In this document: positions 16,105-25,339 of the stretch, one piece after another | Layout: the number at the start of each line of letters is the position of its first letter | How positions within the stretch are numbered: the first letter of the stretch is position 1 | Assembly (NCBI RefSeq): GCF_025938095.1 | Contig: NZ_JAPCZF010000005.1 | Location: forward strand, 186,001-250,000 | Source of the DNA: Novosphingobium sp. JCM 18896 | Lineage (GTDB): Bacteria > Pseudomonadota > Alphaproteobacteria > Sphingomonadales > Sphingomonadaceae | DNA length: 64,000 bases | Direction: 5' to 3' | Position numbers and translations under genes: made by a program | The notes under the pieces: model-generated | What the model was told of the DNA's origin: nothing | The model's input: only the letters and a program-made list of their open reading frames with translations | Databases searched by the model: none

Positions 16105-17286
16105 TCACATCGTCGGCTCGGGCAGCGTCGAATCGTCCTCGAGGTACCAGTTCAGCCACTCGTGGAAGTACTGGTTGCCGCGCTCGTTGCGGCCGAAGGT
16201 GAGGTCGTCGTGCGCGCCGCTCTCGAGGCCCTTCTGGATCTCCAGCCCGATCACGTAGTCCTCGTTGTAGGTCACGTCGCGGAAGAACTCGATCATGCCT
16301 TCCAGGCTCTCGCGATCGGCCTCGTCGCGCGGCGCTTCGCGGCGCAGGTAGTTGAGCACGGTGCGGTTGCGGTCGGGCGTCGGCCCGGGGAACAGCTGGG
16401 CGATCTGGGTGATCTCGGGCGCGATGAAGATCGACACGTTGGGGAAGAAGATCCGCACGAAGTCGTAGCCGTTGTTTTCCTGCGCGCCCCACTGGTCGCG
16501 CGGCACGTCGCTCAGCGCCTCGGCGATGCGCCGTTGCGGGAAGCCGATGCGGATGTTGGGGCCGAAGCCTTCGTAGTGCGTGCAGTTCGACGGCGTGCGC
16601 GGATGGATCGTCTCGGGGTGCAGCGAGGCGAAGTGATAGCCTTCGAGGTATCCGTCGAAGGCGATCTTCCAGTTGGCGCCGATGATCTCGCGCGAGCCGA
16701 GGTAGGACCAGTTGGCGAAGTCGAGCGCTTCGAAATCCTCGAGGAAGCCCTGGAAATAGCGATCGAGATCGATCGGCGCGTTGGGTGTCAGGCAGACGAA
16801 GATCATGCCCGCGCGCTCCTCGCAGGGCAACTCGCGCAGGCCGCGCGCAGCCTTGTCGATCTCGCCGAAAGTGCTCGCCTCGGAAATGCCCAGCAGCTTG
16901 CCGTCCTGGCCATAGGTCCAGGCGTGGTACTTGCAGGTGAAGCGCGCGCAGTTGCCCTTGCCCTCGGCGACTGGCGCGCCGCGGTGCGAGCAGACGTTGA
17001 GGAAGGCACGCGCCTTTCCGTCCTTGGCGCGGTTGATCAGCACGGGCAGGCCGACCGCGTCCATCGTCTTGTAGTCGCCGGGCTCGGGCAGCTCGGCGGT
17101 GAAGGCCAGCATCAAGGGCACGCGCTTGAACACCAGCTCCATCTCGGCGCGCCACTGGTCGCTGTCGGTATAGGAGCGCGTCGGGACCGTCATCGGCTTG
17201 TCGGTCTGGAAGGTCTTCTTGTTCTCGACATAGTCGAGCATGATTTCGGCGACGTCGCCAAGCTTCTGGGCGCGGTCCACTCTCAT
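16105..17286 (-). CDS. Rieske [2Fe-2S] ring-hydroxylating oxygenase, alpha subunit (copy 3)
   Basis: 393 aa from the ATG at 17286 (CGGGAG just upstream). Rieske ligands C99-x-H101 (CSHRGAPV) and C118-x2-H121 (CKYHAWTY). Catalytic iron motif NWKIAFDGYLEGYHFASLHP with H-x4-H. It ends WLNWYLEDDSTLPEPTM. Its family appearance is that of vanillate-demethylase-like or carnitine-monooxygenase-like alpha subunits, often homotrimeric without a beta subunit. Convergent with the SDR at 15244 and divergent from the CoA-ligase gene at 17424. Distinct in sequence from copies 1 and 2. Confidence 0.93.
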   Translation of the reverse strand: MRVDRAQKLGDVAEIMLDYVENKKTFQTDKPMTVPTRSYTDSDQWRAEMELVFKRVPLMLAFTAELPEPGDYKTMDAVGLPVLINRAKDGKARAFLNVCSHRGAPVAEGKGNCARFTCKYHAWTYGQDGKLLGISEASTFGEIDKAARGLRELPCEERAGMIFVCLTPNAPIDLDRYFQGFLEDFEALDFANWSYLGSREIIGANWKIAFDGYLEGYHFASLHPETIHPRTPSNCTHYEGFGPNIRIGFPQRRIAEALSDVPRDQWGAQENNGYDFVRIFFPNVSIFIAPEITQIAQLFPGPTPDRNRTVLNYLRREAPRDEADRESLEGMIEFFRDVTYNEDYVIGLEIQKGLESGAHDDLTFGRNERGNQYFHEWLNWYLEDDSTLPEPTM

Positions 17287-17423
17287 CTCCCGTATGGTCT
17301 TTCGGACCCGAATTGAGCAAAGCCGCCGGAGGGCGACAAGCTGCGAGAGGTAACAGGTGACGCGGGCTCGGCTTGGCCTTTTCGCCAGTTGGCCGCGGGC
17401 AGGGGGAAGGGCAGGTCTGGGCT

Positions 17424-19055
17424 ATGGATGAGAGGATGATACCGCCCTGGCGCTGGCTCGAAACGCCCGCGCCGCACCAGCGCGAATTCGCCGGCCAGGG
17501 CCTGTGGGACGAGCGCACGATCGCCGACCAGGCCTATGCGCTGGCCGGAGCCGAGCCCGACTTCGTCGCCTTCGTCGAAGGCGAAGACGTGCTGACGCGC
17601 GCGCAACTGCTCGCCGATGCCGAAGCCTTGAGCGTTGCGCTGCACGCACGCGGGCTGCGGCCTGGCGAGGTGATCGCCTTCCAGGTGCCCAACTGGCGCG
17701 AGGCGGCGGTGATCAATCTCGCGGCGGCGCTGTCGGGCCTGGTGATCAATCCGATCGTGACGATCTACCGCGACCACGAGGTCACGCAGATGCTCGGCGA
17801 CTGCGGCGCGCGGGCTTTCTTCGTCGCGGCCTCGTTCCGCGGCTACGATTTCGCTTCGATGGCCGGGCGGGTGCAGGCCGCGCTGCCCGATCTCGCGCAC
17901 GTCTTCACCGTGCGCGGTGCGGGCGACGACGATCTCGCGGCGCTGATCGCCGAAGGGCGGGGCAAGGCCTTCGCGCGGCCCAGGGTCGATCCGCTCGGGG
18001 TCAAGCTGGTGCTCTACACCTCGGGCACCACCGGCCGGCCCAAGGGCGTGCTGCACAGCCACGTCACGCTCCAGCGCATCCTCGCCGAGTCGACGCGCGC
18101 CTGGGGCGTCACGGCTGGCGAGGTGACCTTGATGCCCTCGCCGGTCACGCACATCTCGGGCTATGCCAATGGGCTCGAGGCGCCCTTGGTCTGCGGCACG
18201 CGGACCGTGTTGATGGAAAGCTGGGACGCGCAGGCGGCGATGGCGCTGATCGATCGCCACGCTTGCGTCGGCACGACCGCGGCGACGCCGTTCCTGGTCG
18301 AGCTCGCCGCCGCGGCGCGCGCCAGCGGCAACCGGCTGCCCTCGTTCCGCTACTTCGCCTGCGGCGGGGCGGCCGTGCCCTCGGACCTGATCCCGGCGGC
18401 GAATGCGGCTTTCGAAAACTGCCGCGCCTTCCGCGTGTTCGGATCGTCCGAAGTGCCGCTGGTGACCTTCGGCTGGCCGCGCGACGAGCATCGGGCCGCG
18501 ACCACCGACGGCAAGATCGTCGACTACCGCGTGCGCATCGTCGATGCCGACGACCGCGATCTGCCCGACGGCGCCGAGGGCGAGATCCTCGCGCGCGGGC
18601 CGGGCATGCTGCTCGGCTATGCCGACGAAAGCCAGACGCGCGAGGCGATCACCGCCGACGGCTATTTCCGCACCGGCGACCTCGGCGTGCGCGAGGCCGA
18701 TGGCGCGCTGACGATTACCGGGCGCAAGAAGGACCTGATCATCCGCGGCGGCGAGAACATCTCGGCCAAGGAGATCGAGGACGTGCTGCACCTGCACCCG
18801 ATGGTGCGCGAGGCTGCAGTCGTCGCCATGCCGCATACGCGGCTGGGCGAGGGGGTCTGCGCCTATGTCATCGCGCGGGAAGGCGAGGTGCCGCTGCCCG
18901 CTGCGCTGGCCGCGCACGTCGCCGCCAGCGGTCTCGCCAAGCAGAAGATTCCCGAGCGGTTCGAGCTGGTCGACGATTTCCCGCGCACGGCTTCGGGCAA
19001 GGTGCGCAAGGATCAGCTGCGGGCGGATATCAAGACGAAGGTGGCAGCAACATAG
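17424..19055 (+). CDS. Acyl-CoA synthetase (AMP-dependent ligase)
   Basis: 543 aa from the ATG at 17424 (GCAGG eight bases upstream); the ATG at 17436 is an alternative. ATP/AMP motif VLYTSGTTGRPKGVLHSH, then ITADGYFRTGDLGVRE (A5/A7 region), RKKDLIIRGGENISAKEIED (A8 hinge) and PRTASGKVRKDQL with the A10 catalytic Lys. Activates a carboxylic acid to its CoA thioester via an acyl-AMP. It resembles cyclohexanecarboxylate/aryl-CoA ligase types more than long-chain ligases. Divergent from Rieske copy 3. It would feed the acyl-CoA dehydrogenase at 2.5 kb (inference). Confidence 0.92.
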   Translation: MDERMIPPWRWLETPAPHQREFAGQGLWDERTIADQAYALAGAEPDFVAFVEGEDVLTRAQLLADAEALSVALHARGLRPGEVIAFQVPNWREAAVINLAAALSGLVINPIVTIYRDHEVTQMLGDCGARAFFVAASFRGYDFASMAGRVQAALPDLAHVFTVRGAGDDDLAALIAEGRGKAFARPRVDPLGVKLVLYTSGTTGRPKGVLHSHVTLQRILAESTRAWGVTAGEVTLMPSPVTHISGYANGLEAPLVCGTRTVLMESWDAQAAMALIDRHACVGTTAATPFLVELAAAARASGNRLPSFRYFACGGAAVPSDLIPAANAAFENCRAFRVFGSSEVPLVTFGWPRDEHRAATTDGKIVDYRVRIVDADDRDLPDGAEGEILARGPGMLLGYADESQTREAITADGYFRTGDLGVREADGALTITGRKKDLIIRGGENISAKEIEDVLHLHPMVREAAVVAMPHTRLGEGVCAYVIAREGEVPLPAALAAHVAASGLAKQKIPERFELVDDFPRTASGKVRKDQLRADIKTKVAAT

Positions 19056-19062
19056 CACTGCT

Positions 19063-19144
19063 CGTCATCCCGGGCTTGACCCGGGATCCCGCTTGTCGCG
19101 TCCACAGAAGGGTAGCGGGACCCCGGATCAAGTCCGGGGTGACG
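19063..19144. repeat. Intergenic inverted repeat, 31-bp arms
   Basis: Left arm 19063-19093 and right arm 19114-19144 are reverse complements apart from four mismatches, with a 20-bp spacer. The left arm begins CGTCATCCCGGGCTTGACCC. Matches the CGTCATCCCGG...CCGGGGTGACG type of short mobile or REP-like intergenic element common in alphaproteobacteria. It lies between convergent CoA-ligase and SDR genes and could form a strong hairpin at both transcript ends. Confidence 0.85.
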
Positions 19145-19169
19145 ACGGGTTGAGGGCAGGGTGAAGAAC

Positions 19170-19970
19170 CTAGGTGGAAGCTGCCGCCACCTTCTCGGCG
19201 ATCTCGTCGTTGGTCGGATTGCGCCGCAAGGTCAGGCCGCCGTTCACCTGCAGGTTCTCACCCGTCATGAAGCAGTCGTCACGCGCGAGGAACACGGCGG
19301 CCGTGGCGATGTCGTCCGAAGTGCCGATGCGGCCCAGCGGATAGCCGGCGAGGAAGGCGTCGAACAGGCCGGGGACCTGCTTGGCCTCGGCGGTCATCGG
19401 CGTGTCGGTGAGCCCCGGCGAGATCGAGTTGGCGCGAATGCCCTCGTGCCCGAACTCGTGCGCGACGCAGCGGATGACGTGATCGGTGCCGGCCTTGGTG
19501 CCCATGTAGGCGGCGTGGTCGTTGAGCATGATCGTCGCCGTTGCCGAAGAGATCTGGATGATCGATCCGCCGCGCCCGCCGCGGCTTCGGGCCATCTTGC
19601 GGACCATCGCCTGGTAGAAGTGGAACGGCCCGACGAACTGCAATGCGGTCATTGCCATGACCTCGTCGTGGGTGGTGTCGAGGAACGGCTTGAGCAGGCC
19701 CCAGCCGGTCGCGTTGACGGCAATGTCGATGCCGCCGAGCGCCGCGTTCGCGGTATCGGCGAGTGCGTCGACGCTGGCCAGGTCGGTCAGGTCGCAGGTC
19801 GCCCAGGCGCAGCCCGTCTCGGCCGCGAAGGCGTCGAGCACGCGCCCCTTGCGCCCCGCGACGAGCACCCTGGCACCTTCGGCCAGGAAGCGCCGGGCGA
19901 TGTGCTGGCCCATGTTGCCTTCGCTGCTGGCGCCGAGCACCACGGCGGTCTTGCCCGCAAGCTGTCCCAT
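19170..19970 (-). CDS. SDR family oxidoreductase with FabI-like cofactor loop
   Basis: 266 aa from the ATG at 19970 (GGGAGCG upstream). The cofactor motif is TAVVLGASSEGNMGQHIARR, a Gly-rich loop that departs from TGxxxGIG and recalls the divergent SDRs typified by enoyl-ACP reductases. The catalytic set is intact: QISSATATIMLNDH then AAYMGTK. C-terminal FMTGENLQVNGGLTLRRNP. Could reduce a double bond or a ketone. Convergent with the CoA ligase, divergent from the SDR at 20110. Confidence 0.9.
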   Translation of the reverse strand: MGQLAGKTAVVLGASSEGNMGQHIARRFLAEGARVLVAGRKGRVLDAFAAETGCAWATCDLTDLASVDALADTANAALGGIDIAVNATGWGLLKPFLDTTHDEVMAMTALQFVGPFHFYQAMVRKMARSRGGRGGSIIQISSATATIMLNDHAAYMGTKAGTDHVIRCVAHEFGHEGIRANSISPGLTDTPMTAEAKQVPGLFDAFLAGYPLGRIGTSDDIATAAVFLARDDCFMTGENLQVNGGLTLRRNPTNDEIAEKVAAAST

Positions 19971-20109
19971 GGCATCGCTCCCTTGCCGTTTCGCGAGCGG
20001 GCTAGCACGGCCGGCGGTTCGCCAATCCTGACCAAAAATACAGTGGCCCACGCGCGGCCGAGCGGCGAGAAGGCGGCTCGACGAGAACGATAGGGTTGAG
20101 GAGCGCGCG

Positions 20110-20868
20110 ATGGATCTCGGACTGAAGGGCAAGAAGGTCATCCTGACCGGCGGCAGCCGCGGCATCGGCCGTGCGGCGCTGGAGATCTTCGCCGAGGAAG
20201 GCGCCGACGTCGCCTTCTTCTCGCGCAATGCCGAGCAGGTCGCCGAGACCGTCGCCGCGCTGTCGCGCCACGGCGGCAAGGTGATCGGCGAGGCCTTCGA
20301 TATGAGCGACCTCGACGCCTATGCCGCCTGGCTCAAGGCGGCGGCCGAGAAGCTGGGCGGCTGCGACGTCTTCGTCGCCGGCGCCAGCGCCTCGGGCTCG
20401 GGCGCGACCGGCGACTGGGACACCTGCTACAACGTCGACGTCAAGGGCACGGTCGTCGGCTGCGAGACGCTCGAGCCGTTCCTGGCGGACTCGGGCGAGG
20501 GTGCGATCGTCATCATGTCGAGCACGGCCGGCGTCGAGACCTTCATCGTCCCGCAGGCGTTCAACGCGCTCAAGGGCGCGCTGATCACCTATGCCAGCCA
20601 GCTCGGCCAGCAGCTCGGGCCCAAGGGCATCCGCGTCAACACCGTCTCGCCGGGGCCGATCACCTTCGCCGGCGGCAATTGGGAAGCGATCAAGGCCGGC
20701 GCGCCCGAGCTTCATGCCGCGACCGAAGCGCAGTTCGCGCTCGGCCGCTGGGGCGGGCCCGAGGAAGTGGCCAAGACCATCGCCTTCCTCGCCAGCCCGG
20801 CGTCATCCTACACCACAGGAACCAACGTCGTCATCGACGGCGGCTATACCAAGCGCGTGCAGTTCTAG
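20110..20868 (+). CDS. SDR family protein with catalytic Tyr replaced by Phe
   Basis: 252 aa; GAGGAG upstream of the ATG. The cofactor motif ILTGGSRGIGRAALEIF is normal, and S138 and K155 are in place. The YxxxK position reads FNALK, with F151 encoded by TTC at 20560-20562. Loss of this Tyr normally abolishes classical SDR catalysis, so the protein may be inactive, use another residue, or have a binding or structural role. The rest (TTGTNVVIDGGYTKRVQF) is well conserved with no frameshift. A strong intrinsic terminator follows at 20896. One base change (TAC to TTC) separates it from a normal site. Confidence 0.9.
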   Translation: MDLGLKGKKVILTGGSRGIGRAALEIFAEEGADVAFFSRNAEQVAETVAALSRHGGKVIGEAFDMSDLDAYAAWLKAAAEKLGGCDVFVAGASASGSGATGDWDTCYNVDVKGTVVGCETLEPFLADSGEGAIVIMSSTAGVETFIVPQAFNALKGALITYASQLGQQLGPKGIRVNTVSPGPITFAGGNWEAIKAGAPELHAATEAQFALGRWGGPEEVAKTIAFLASPASSYTTGTNVVIDGGYTKRVQF

Positions 20869-20895
20869 GCGACTTTGGTTCCACTCCGCACCTGG

Positions 20896-20927
20896 CGCGG
20901 CGGACCTCCGGATCCGCCGCGTTTTTT
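20896..20927 (+). terminator. Rho-independent terminator after the SDR at 20110
   Basis: CGCGGCGGA (20896-20904), an 8-base loop, TCCGCCGCG (20913-20921), then six T. A perfect 9-bp stem with a U-tract 28 bp past the stop codon. Confidence 0.88.
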
Positions 20928-20959
20928 CGTTTATATGGAGATCCCGCCAATTCACGTTA

Positions 20960-21060
20960 CGTCGCCCCTGCGAAGGCAGGGGCCCAACCAAGCTATCGTC
21001 TTGCCACGGTAAGTGCCTGGAGGCGCGGTCAGTTGGCCCCCTGCCTTCGCAGGGGCGACG
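20960..21060. repeat. Intergenic inverted repeat, 29-bp arms
   Basis: Arms 20960-20988 and 21032-21060 are reverse complements with one mismatch, beginning CGTCGCCCCTGCGAAGGCAG. Each arm also contains its own palindrome (CCCCTGCGAAGGCAGGGG). Belongs to the CCTGCGAAGGCAGG family of alphaproteobacterial intergenic elements. Lies between the terminator of the SDR at 20110 and the convergent oxidoreductase gene at 21106. Confidence 0.85.
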
Positions 21061-21105
21061 GAGAATGAGACCGATGGCCTGCGCCTACGAACGGGAAAGC
21101 CGTAG

Positions 21106-22119
21106 TCACCCGATCTTCAACACCAATTTCCCCGTATTCGCTCCGCTGAACAGGCGCATGAAGGCGGGGTAGGCGTTCTCCAGGCCTTCCTGGATGTCCT
21201 CGTCCATGCGCAGCTTGCCCTCGGCCACCCACTGCGCCATCGCCGCCGCGCCTTCGCCGAAGCGGTCGACATAGGCTGCGATGAGGAAGCCGTGGATCGT
21301 CGCCTGGCGCGCGATCACTTCCCAGAGATTGCGAATGCCGATCTTCTCGGGCGCGTTGTATTCGCTGATCAGACCGCAGAGCACGACGCGGGCATTGAGC
21401 GCCAGGTTGAGCAGTTCGGCGTCCATCACGTCGCCGCCGACGTTCTCGAAGACGATGTTCGCGCCATTGGGCGCCGCCGCGGCGATCTCGGCCGAGAGCG
21501 CGGCGACCGTTTTGCCCTTGTAGTCGATCGCCACGTCGAAATGGTAGTCCTCGATCAGCCGGCGGCACTTGTCGGCGCCGCCGGCGATGCCGATCACGCG
21601 GCAACCGGCGATCTTGCCGAGCTGGCCGACCACCGAGCCGACCGCACCCGCCGCGCCTGAGACCAGCAGCGTCTCGCCCCGCTGCGGCTGGGCCATGTCG
21701 AGCAGGCCGAAGTAGGCGGTGAGCCCCACGGCGCCGAGCACCGACAGGAAGTTCGAGGGCGAGGGGACCAGATCGACGTCGACCGGCATGGTGAAGCCGC
21801 CGGGCAGGGCCACCGAATAGTCCTCGAGCGCGTTGACCCCGAGCACCCATTGGCCGGGCCGGAAATCCGGGTTGTCCGAAGCGTGGACCGTGCCCACCGT
21901 CGTCGCGCGCACCGGATCGCCGAGCGGGATCGGCGGCATGTAGCTTTCGGCGTCGTCCATCCAGCCGCGCTGCGCGGGATCGAGCGAGGCGAAGCGGTTG
22001 CGCACGACGAAGCCGCCGGGCGGCGGCACCGGAACCGGGGTGTCGACCAGTTGGAAATCTTCGGGGACCGGCGCGCCCTGTGGCCGCCGAACTAGCAAGA
22101 ATTGACGATTCCCGGTCAT
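21106..22119 (-). CDS. Zinc-free NADP-dependent oxidoreductase (MDR family, copy 1)
   Basis: 337 aa from the ATG at 22119 (GGAG seven bases upstream). Starts MTGNRQFLLVRRPQGAPVPE, the LxRRPxGxP signature of curcumin-reductase/prostaglandin-reductase-like enzymes. Rossmann motif LLVSGAAGAVGSVVGQLGKI, then VFENVGGDVMDAELLNL. No catalytic zinc Cys/His set is seen. These enzymes reduce alpha,beta-unsaturated ketones with NADPH. Two homologues follow at 25478 and 33055. Divergent from the TonB receptor at 22271, so it may be co-regulated with import. Confidence 0.92.
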   Translation of the reverse strand: MTGNRQFLLVRRPQGAPVPEDFQLVDTPVPVPPPGGFVVRNRFASLDPAQRGWMDDAESYMPPIPLGDPVRATTVGTVHASDNPDFRPGQWVLGVNALEDYSVALPGGFTMPVDVDLVPSPSNFLSVLGAVGLTAYFGLLDMAQPQRGETLLVSGAAGAVGSVVGQLGKIAGCRVIGIAGGADKCRRLIEDYHFDVAIDYKGKTVAALSAEIAAAAPNGANIVFENVGGDVMDAELLNLALNARVVLCGLISEYNAPEKIGIRNLWEVIARQATIHGFLIAAYVDRFGEGAAAMAQWVAEGKLRMDEDIQEGLENAYPAFMRLFSGANTGKLVLKIG

Positions 22120-22270
22120 GAAGCCGCTCCGTAAATGACGGCTAGACCTCGCGCGGCGATGGGAAAGACGCACCTATTTCTTTTGGCAGTTAATCCCCCT
22201 CGGCCGATCGTAGCATACCCTGTTCGTACCAGCGGGCGGAAGTCCCGTGGACCATTGGGGGACTGAACTC

Positions 22271-24550
22271 ATGCGCTTCGCATATCGTCGTTGCGCGCTC
22301 GTTGTAGCGCTTTCCACAACTGCGCTCGTCGGACTCGCGACGCCCGCATTCGCCGAAGGTGTCGCCGAGGAGCAGGCCTCGGATGCCACGGTCGATCCCA
22401 ACGAGATCATCGTCTCGGCGCGCCGCCGCGACGAGACCTTGCAGGACACGCCGATCGCGATCACCGCGGTCAACGCGGCGATGATCGAGAACAAGGCAGC
22501 GATCAACTTGGGCGACCTGATGGGCGCCGCGCCGAACCTGATCATCACCAACCAGAATTCGGGCGCGGCCGCGGCCAACCTCTCGATCCGCGGCCTGACC
22601 TATGCCGACATCGAGAAGTCGCAGGAGCCCACGGTCGGCGTCGTCGTCGACGGTATCTTCATCGGCACCAGCACCGGCCAGTATTTCGACTTCTTCGACA
22701 TCGAGCAGATCGAAGTGCTGCGCGGACCGCAGGGCACGCTGTTCGGCCGCAACACGATCGGCGGCGTGATCAACATCCGCCGCTCGCGCCCGACCGGCGA
22801 ATTCGGCGCCAAGATCGAGGCGTCCTACGGCCGGTTCAACACCCTGGCGACGCGCGCCGTGATCAACGTGCCGCTGGCCGGCGATACCTTGGCCGCCAAG
22901 GTCTTCTATTTCCACAACGAGGCCGATGGCTGGTACAAGCAGGCGCAGACCGGCAAGCCGCGCGGCTTCTCGAACAACGAGAACTATGGTGGCTCGCTGC
23001 TGTTCAAGGCGCCGGGCGGCAATTTCGACGCGCTGATCACGGTCGAGCAGCAAGAACAGAAGATGGATCCGGTGGTCGCCGAGATCACCAAGACCGGCGA
23101 ACTGTTCTGCACCTTCATTCCGGCCAACGAGTGCAACCGCAACCAGACCACCGACATCTACACGGTGTTCGGCCTGCCCAACGTCTCGCTCTACAAGGCG
23201 CCCTCGGTGACGGGCGAGATGAACCTCGACCTCGGCGGGGTGAAGCTGACCTCGGTCACCGGCTATCGCAAGATGACCGAGACGCAGACGCAGGACTTCG
23301 ACGGTTCGACCGCCGATCTCTACTACGTGCTGCGCCAGCAGACCTACGACCAGTTCAGCCAGGAGCTGCGCGCCGCGGGCAAGATCGGCGACAGCTTCGA
23401 CTACGTCGTCGGCGGCTACTACTTCCGCTCGAAGTACCAGCTCCAGCAGTGGACGCGCCTGTTCGCCTTCAACCCGGCGATCGCGCCCGAGGTGTTCGAC
23501 ACCAACCCGCAGCAGGTCAACGGCAAGACCACGTCCTATGCCTTCTTCGGCGACTTCAACTGGCAGTTCGCCGATCAGTGGCGCCTGTCGTTCGGCGGCC
23601 GCTTCACGCGCGATCGCAAGACCTTGCGCAACGCCTTCGGCGGCGTGCAGATCGGCCAGGGTTCGGACACGTTCAAGAAGTTCACGCCCAAGGTCGGCAT
23701 CGACTTCCGTCCGAACGACGACATGATGCTCTATGCCTCGTGGTCGCGCGGCTTCCGTTCGGGCGGCTTCAGCCCGCGCGCGGGTTCGCCGGCCTCGGCC
23801 AGCCGCTCCTACCAGCCCGAGACCGTCGATTCCTACGAAGTCGGCGGCAAGTTCGAGCTGTTCGACCGCAAGCTGCAGTTCAACATCGCGGCCTTCTATT
23901 CGAAGTACAAGGACCTCCAGCAGAACACGACCCTGTTCTGCGGCGTCTGCGCGACGCAGAACGAGACGGTTACCTCGAACGTCGGTTCGGCGACGATCAA
24001 GGGCCTCGAACTCGACTTCACCGCGCGGCCCGCGGAAGGGCTGCGGATCACCGGTTCGCTCGGTCTGCTCGACAGCAAGTTCAAGGGTTTCGTCGTCGGC
24101 GGCATCTCGCCGGTCACCGGCCTGGTCATTCCTTTCGACTTCTCGAACAACGACCTGATCTACAACCCCGACGTCACGGCCTCGATCGCCGCCGACTACG
24201 AGGTGCCGACGAGCTTCGGCAAGGTCGTGGCCAATGTCGGCTATCGCTACATCGGCCGCTATGACCAGCAGATCTCGACCAACACGCTGACCGGCAATCT
24301 CACCACCGGCCCGGTCGTGGTCACCGGCAACGATCCGCGCGTCCGCACCGATCCGCAGGGCCTGCTCGACGCCAGCCTCTCGGCGCGCTTCACCATCGGC
24401 GACGATACCGAGGCCTACCTGACGGTGTTCGGCCGCAACCTCGCCAACGACAGGGGCATGACCCACGGTTTCACCGTCGGCGGCCTCTGGTCCTTCGCCA
24501 CCGCCCGCGAGCCGCGCACCTACGGCGTGACGCTCGGCGTGAAGATGTAA
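22271..24550 (+). CDS. TonB-dependent outer-membrane receptor (copy 1)
   Basis: 759 aa from the ATG at 22271, chosen because the signal peptide MRFAYRRCALVVALSTTALV...ATPAFA then starts correctly; the frame extends 8 codons upstream. TonB box EIIVSARRRDETLQDTP near residue 50; plug domain with VVVDGIFIGTSTG and IEVLRGPQGTLFGRNTIGG; beta-barrel to the C-terminus, ending YGVTLGVKM. Imports a specific ligand across the outer membrane with TonB/ExbB/ExbD energy. In sphingomonads such receptors often sit in catabolic clusters and take up aromatic or steroid-type compounds; that use here is inference. Followed 20 bp later by an SDR gene. Confidence 0.95.
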   Translation: MRFAYRRCALVVALSTTALVGLATPAFAEGVAEEQASDATVDPNEIIVSARRRDETLQDTPIAITAVNAAMIENKAAINLGDLMGAAPNLIITNQNSGAAAANLSIRGLTYADIEKSQEPTVGVVVDGIFIGTSTGQYFDFFDIEQIEVLRGPQGTLFGRNTIGGVINIRRSRPTGEFGAKIEASYGRFNTLATRAVINVPLAGDTLAAKVFYFHNEADGWYKQAQTGKPRGFSNNENYGGSLLFKAPGGNFDALITVEQQEQKMDPVVAEITKTGELFCTFIPANECNRNQTTDIYTVFGLPNVSLYKAPSVTGEMNLDLGGVKLTSVTGYRKMTETQTQDFDGSTADLYYVLRQQTYDQFSQELRAAGKIGDSFDYVVGGYYFRSKYQLQQWTRLFAFNPAIAPEVFDTNPQQVNGKTTSYAFFGDFNWQFADQWRLSFGGRFTRDRKTLRNAFGGVQIGQGSDTFKKFTPKVGIDFRPNDDMMLYASWSRGFRSGGFSPRAGSPASASRSYQPETVDSYEVGGKFELFDRKLQFNIAAFYSKYKDLQQNTTLFCGVCATQNETVTSNVGSATIKGLELDFTARPAEGLRITGSLGLLDSKFKGFVVGGISPVTGLVIPFDFSNNDLIYNPDVTASIAADYEVPTSFGKVVANVGYRYIGRYDQQISTNTLTGNLTTGPVVVTGNDPRVRTDPQGLLDASLSARFTIGDDTEAYLTVFGRNLANDRGMTHGFTVGGLWSFATAREPRTYGVTLGVKM

Positions 24551-24570
24551 ACCCCACGATTGGAGACACC

Positions 24571-25335
24571 ATGAGCCGCCTCAAGGACAAGATTGCACTG
24601 GTTACGGGGGCGGCTTCGGTGCCGGGGCTCGGCAGCGCCACGGCGCAAAGGTTTGCGGAAGAGGGCGCGATCGTCTGGCTGACCGACCGCGACGCCGAGG
24701 GCGCCGAGAAGGTCGCCGCGGCGATCCGCGAGAAGGGCGGCCGCGCCCGCTCGGCCGGGCACGACGTGACCAGCGAGGCCGACTGGGACCGCGTGATGAA
24801 GGACATCGACGGCGCCCACGGCCGGCTCGACGTGCTCGTCAACAATGCCGGCATCGCCGTGCTGCGCCCGATCGAGGAGATGACCCTGGCCGAGTGGAAT
24901 CTCCAGAACGAGGTCAACCTGGCCAGCGTCTTCCTCGGCACCAAGCGCGCCGTTGCCATGATGCGCAAGGCCGGCAATGGCGGCTCGATCATCAATCTCT
25001 CGTCGGTCGCCGGCCTGTTCGGCGTGCCCGCCTGCGGTGCCTATGCTGCGTCGAAGGGCGGTGTCCGGCTGTTCTCGAAAGTCATCGCGGTCGAATGCGC
25101 GAAGGACAGGATCCGCTGCAATTCGGTCCACCCCGGCATGATCATGACCAACATGCAGGGCGTCGCCGCCGAGGACAACGCCGCCAACTACGACGCCACG
25201 GTCGCGCTGATCCCGATGGGCTACATGGGCGATCCGATCGAGATCGCGAACATGAACCTGTTCCTCGCCTCGGACGAATCGCGCTACGTCACGGGTACCG
25301 AGATGATCGTCGACGGCGGAATGTCGGCGCAGTGA
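24571..25335 (+). CDS. SDR family oxidoreductase with extended cofactor loop
   Basis: 254 aa; TTGGAGA before the ATG. The cofactor loop is VTGAASVPGLGSATAQRFAE, longer than the standard TGxxxGxG loop. Catalytic set NLSSVAGLFGVPACGAYAAS-K intact; C-terminal YVTGTEMIVDGGMSAQ. Probably co-transcribed with the TonB receptor 20 bp upstream, so it may act on the imported ligand (inference). Confidence 0.92.
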   Translation: MSRLKDKIALVTGAASVPGLGSATAQRFAEEGAIVWLTDRDAEGAEKVAAAIREKGGRARSAGHDVTSEADWDRVMKDIDGAHGRLDVLVNNAGIAVLRPIEEMTLAEWNLQNEVNLASVFLGTKRAVAMMRKAGNGGSIINLSSVAGLFGVPACGAYAASKGGVRLFSKVIAVECAKDRIRCNSVHPGMIMTNMQGVAAEDNAANYDATVALIPMGYMGDPIEIANMNLFLASDESRYVTGTEMIVDGGMSAQ

Positions 25336-25339
25336 TCTT

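Noticed and set aside
22190..24466. A 758-codon open frame antisense to TonB receptor copy 1
   Set aside because: Same composition artefact; the receptor on the other strand has a signal peptide, TonB box and plug motifs.
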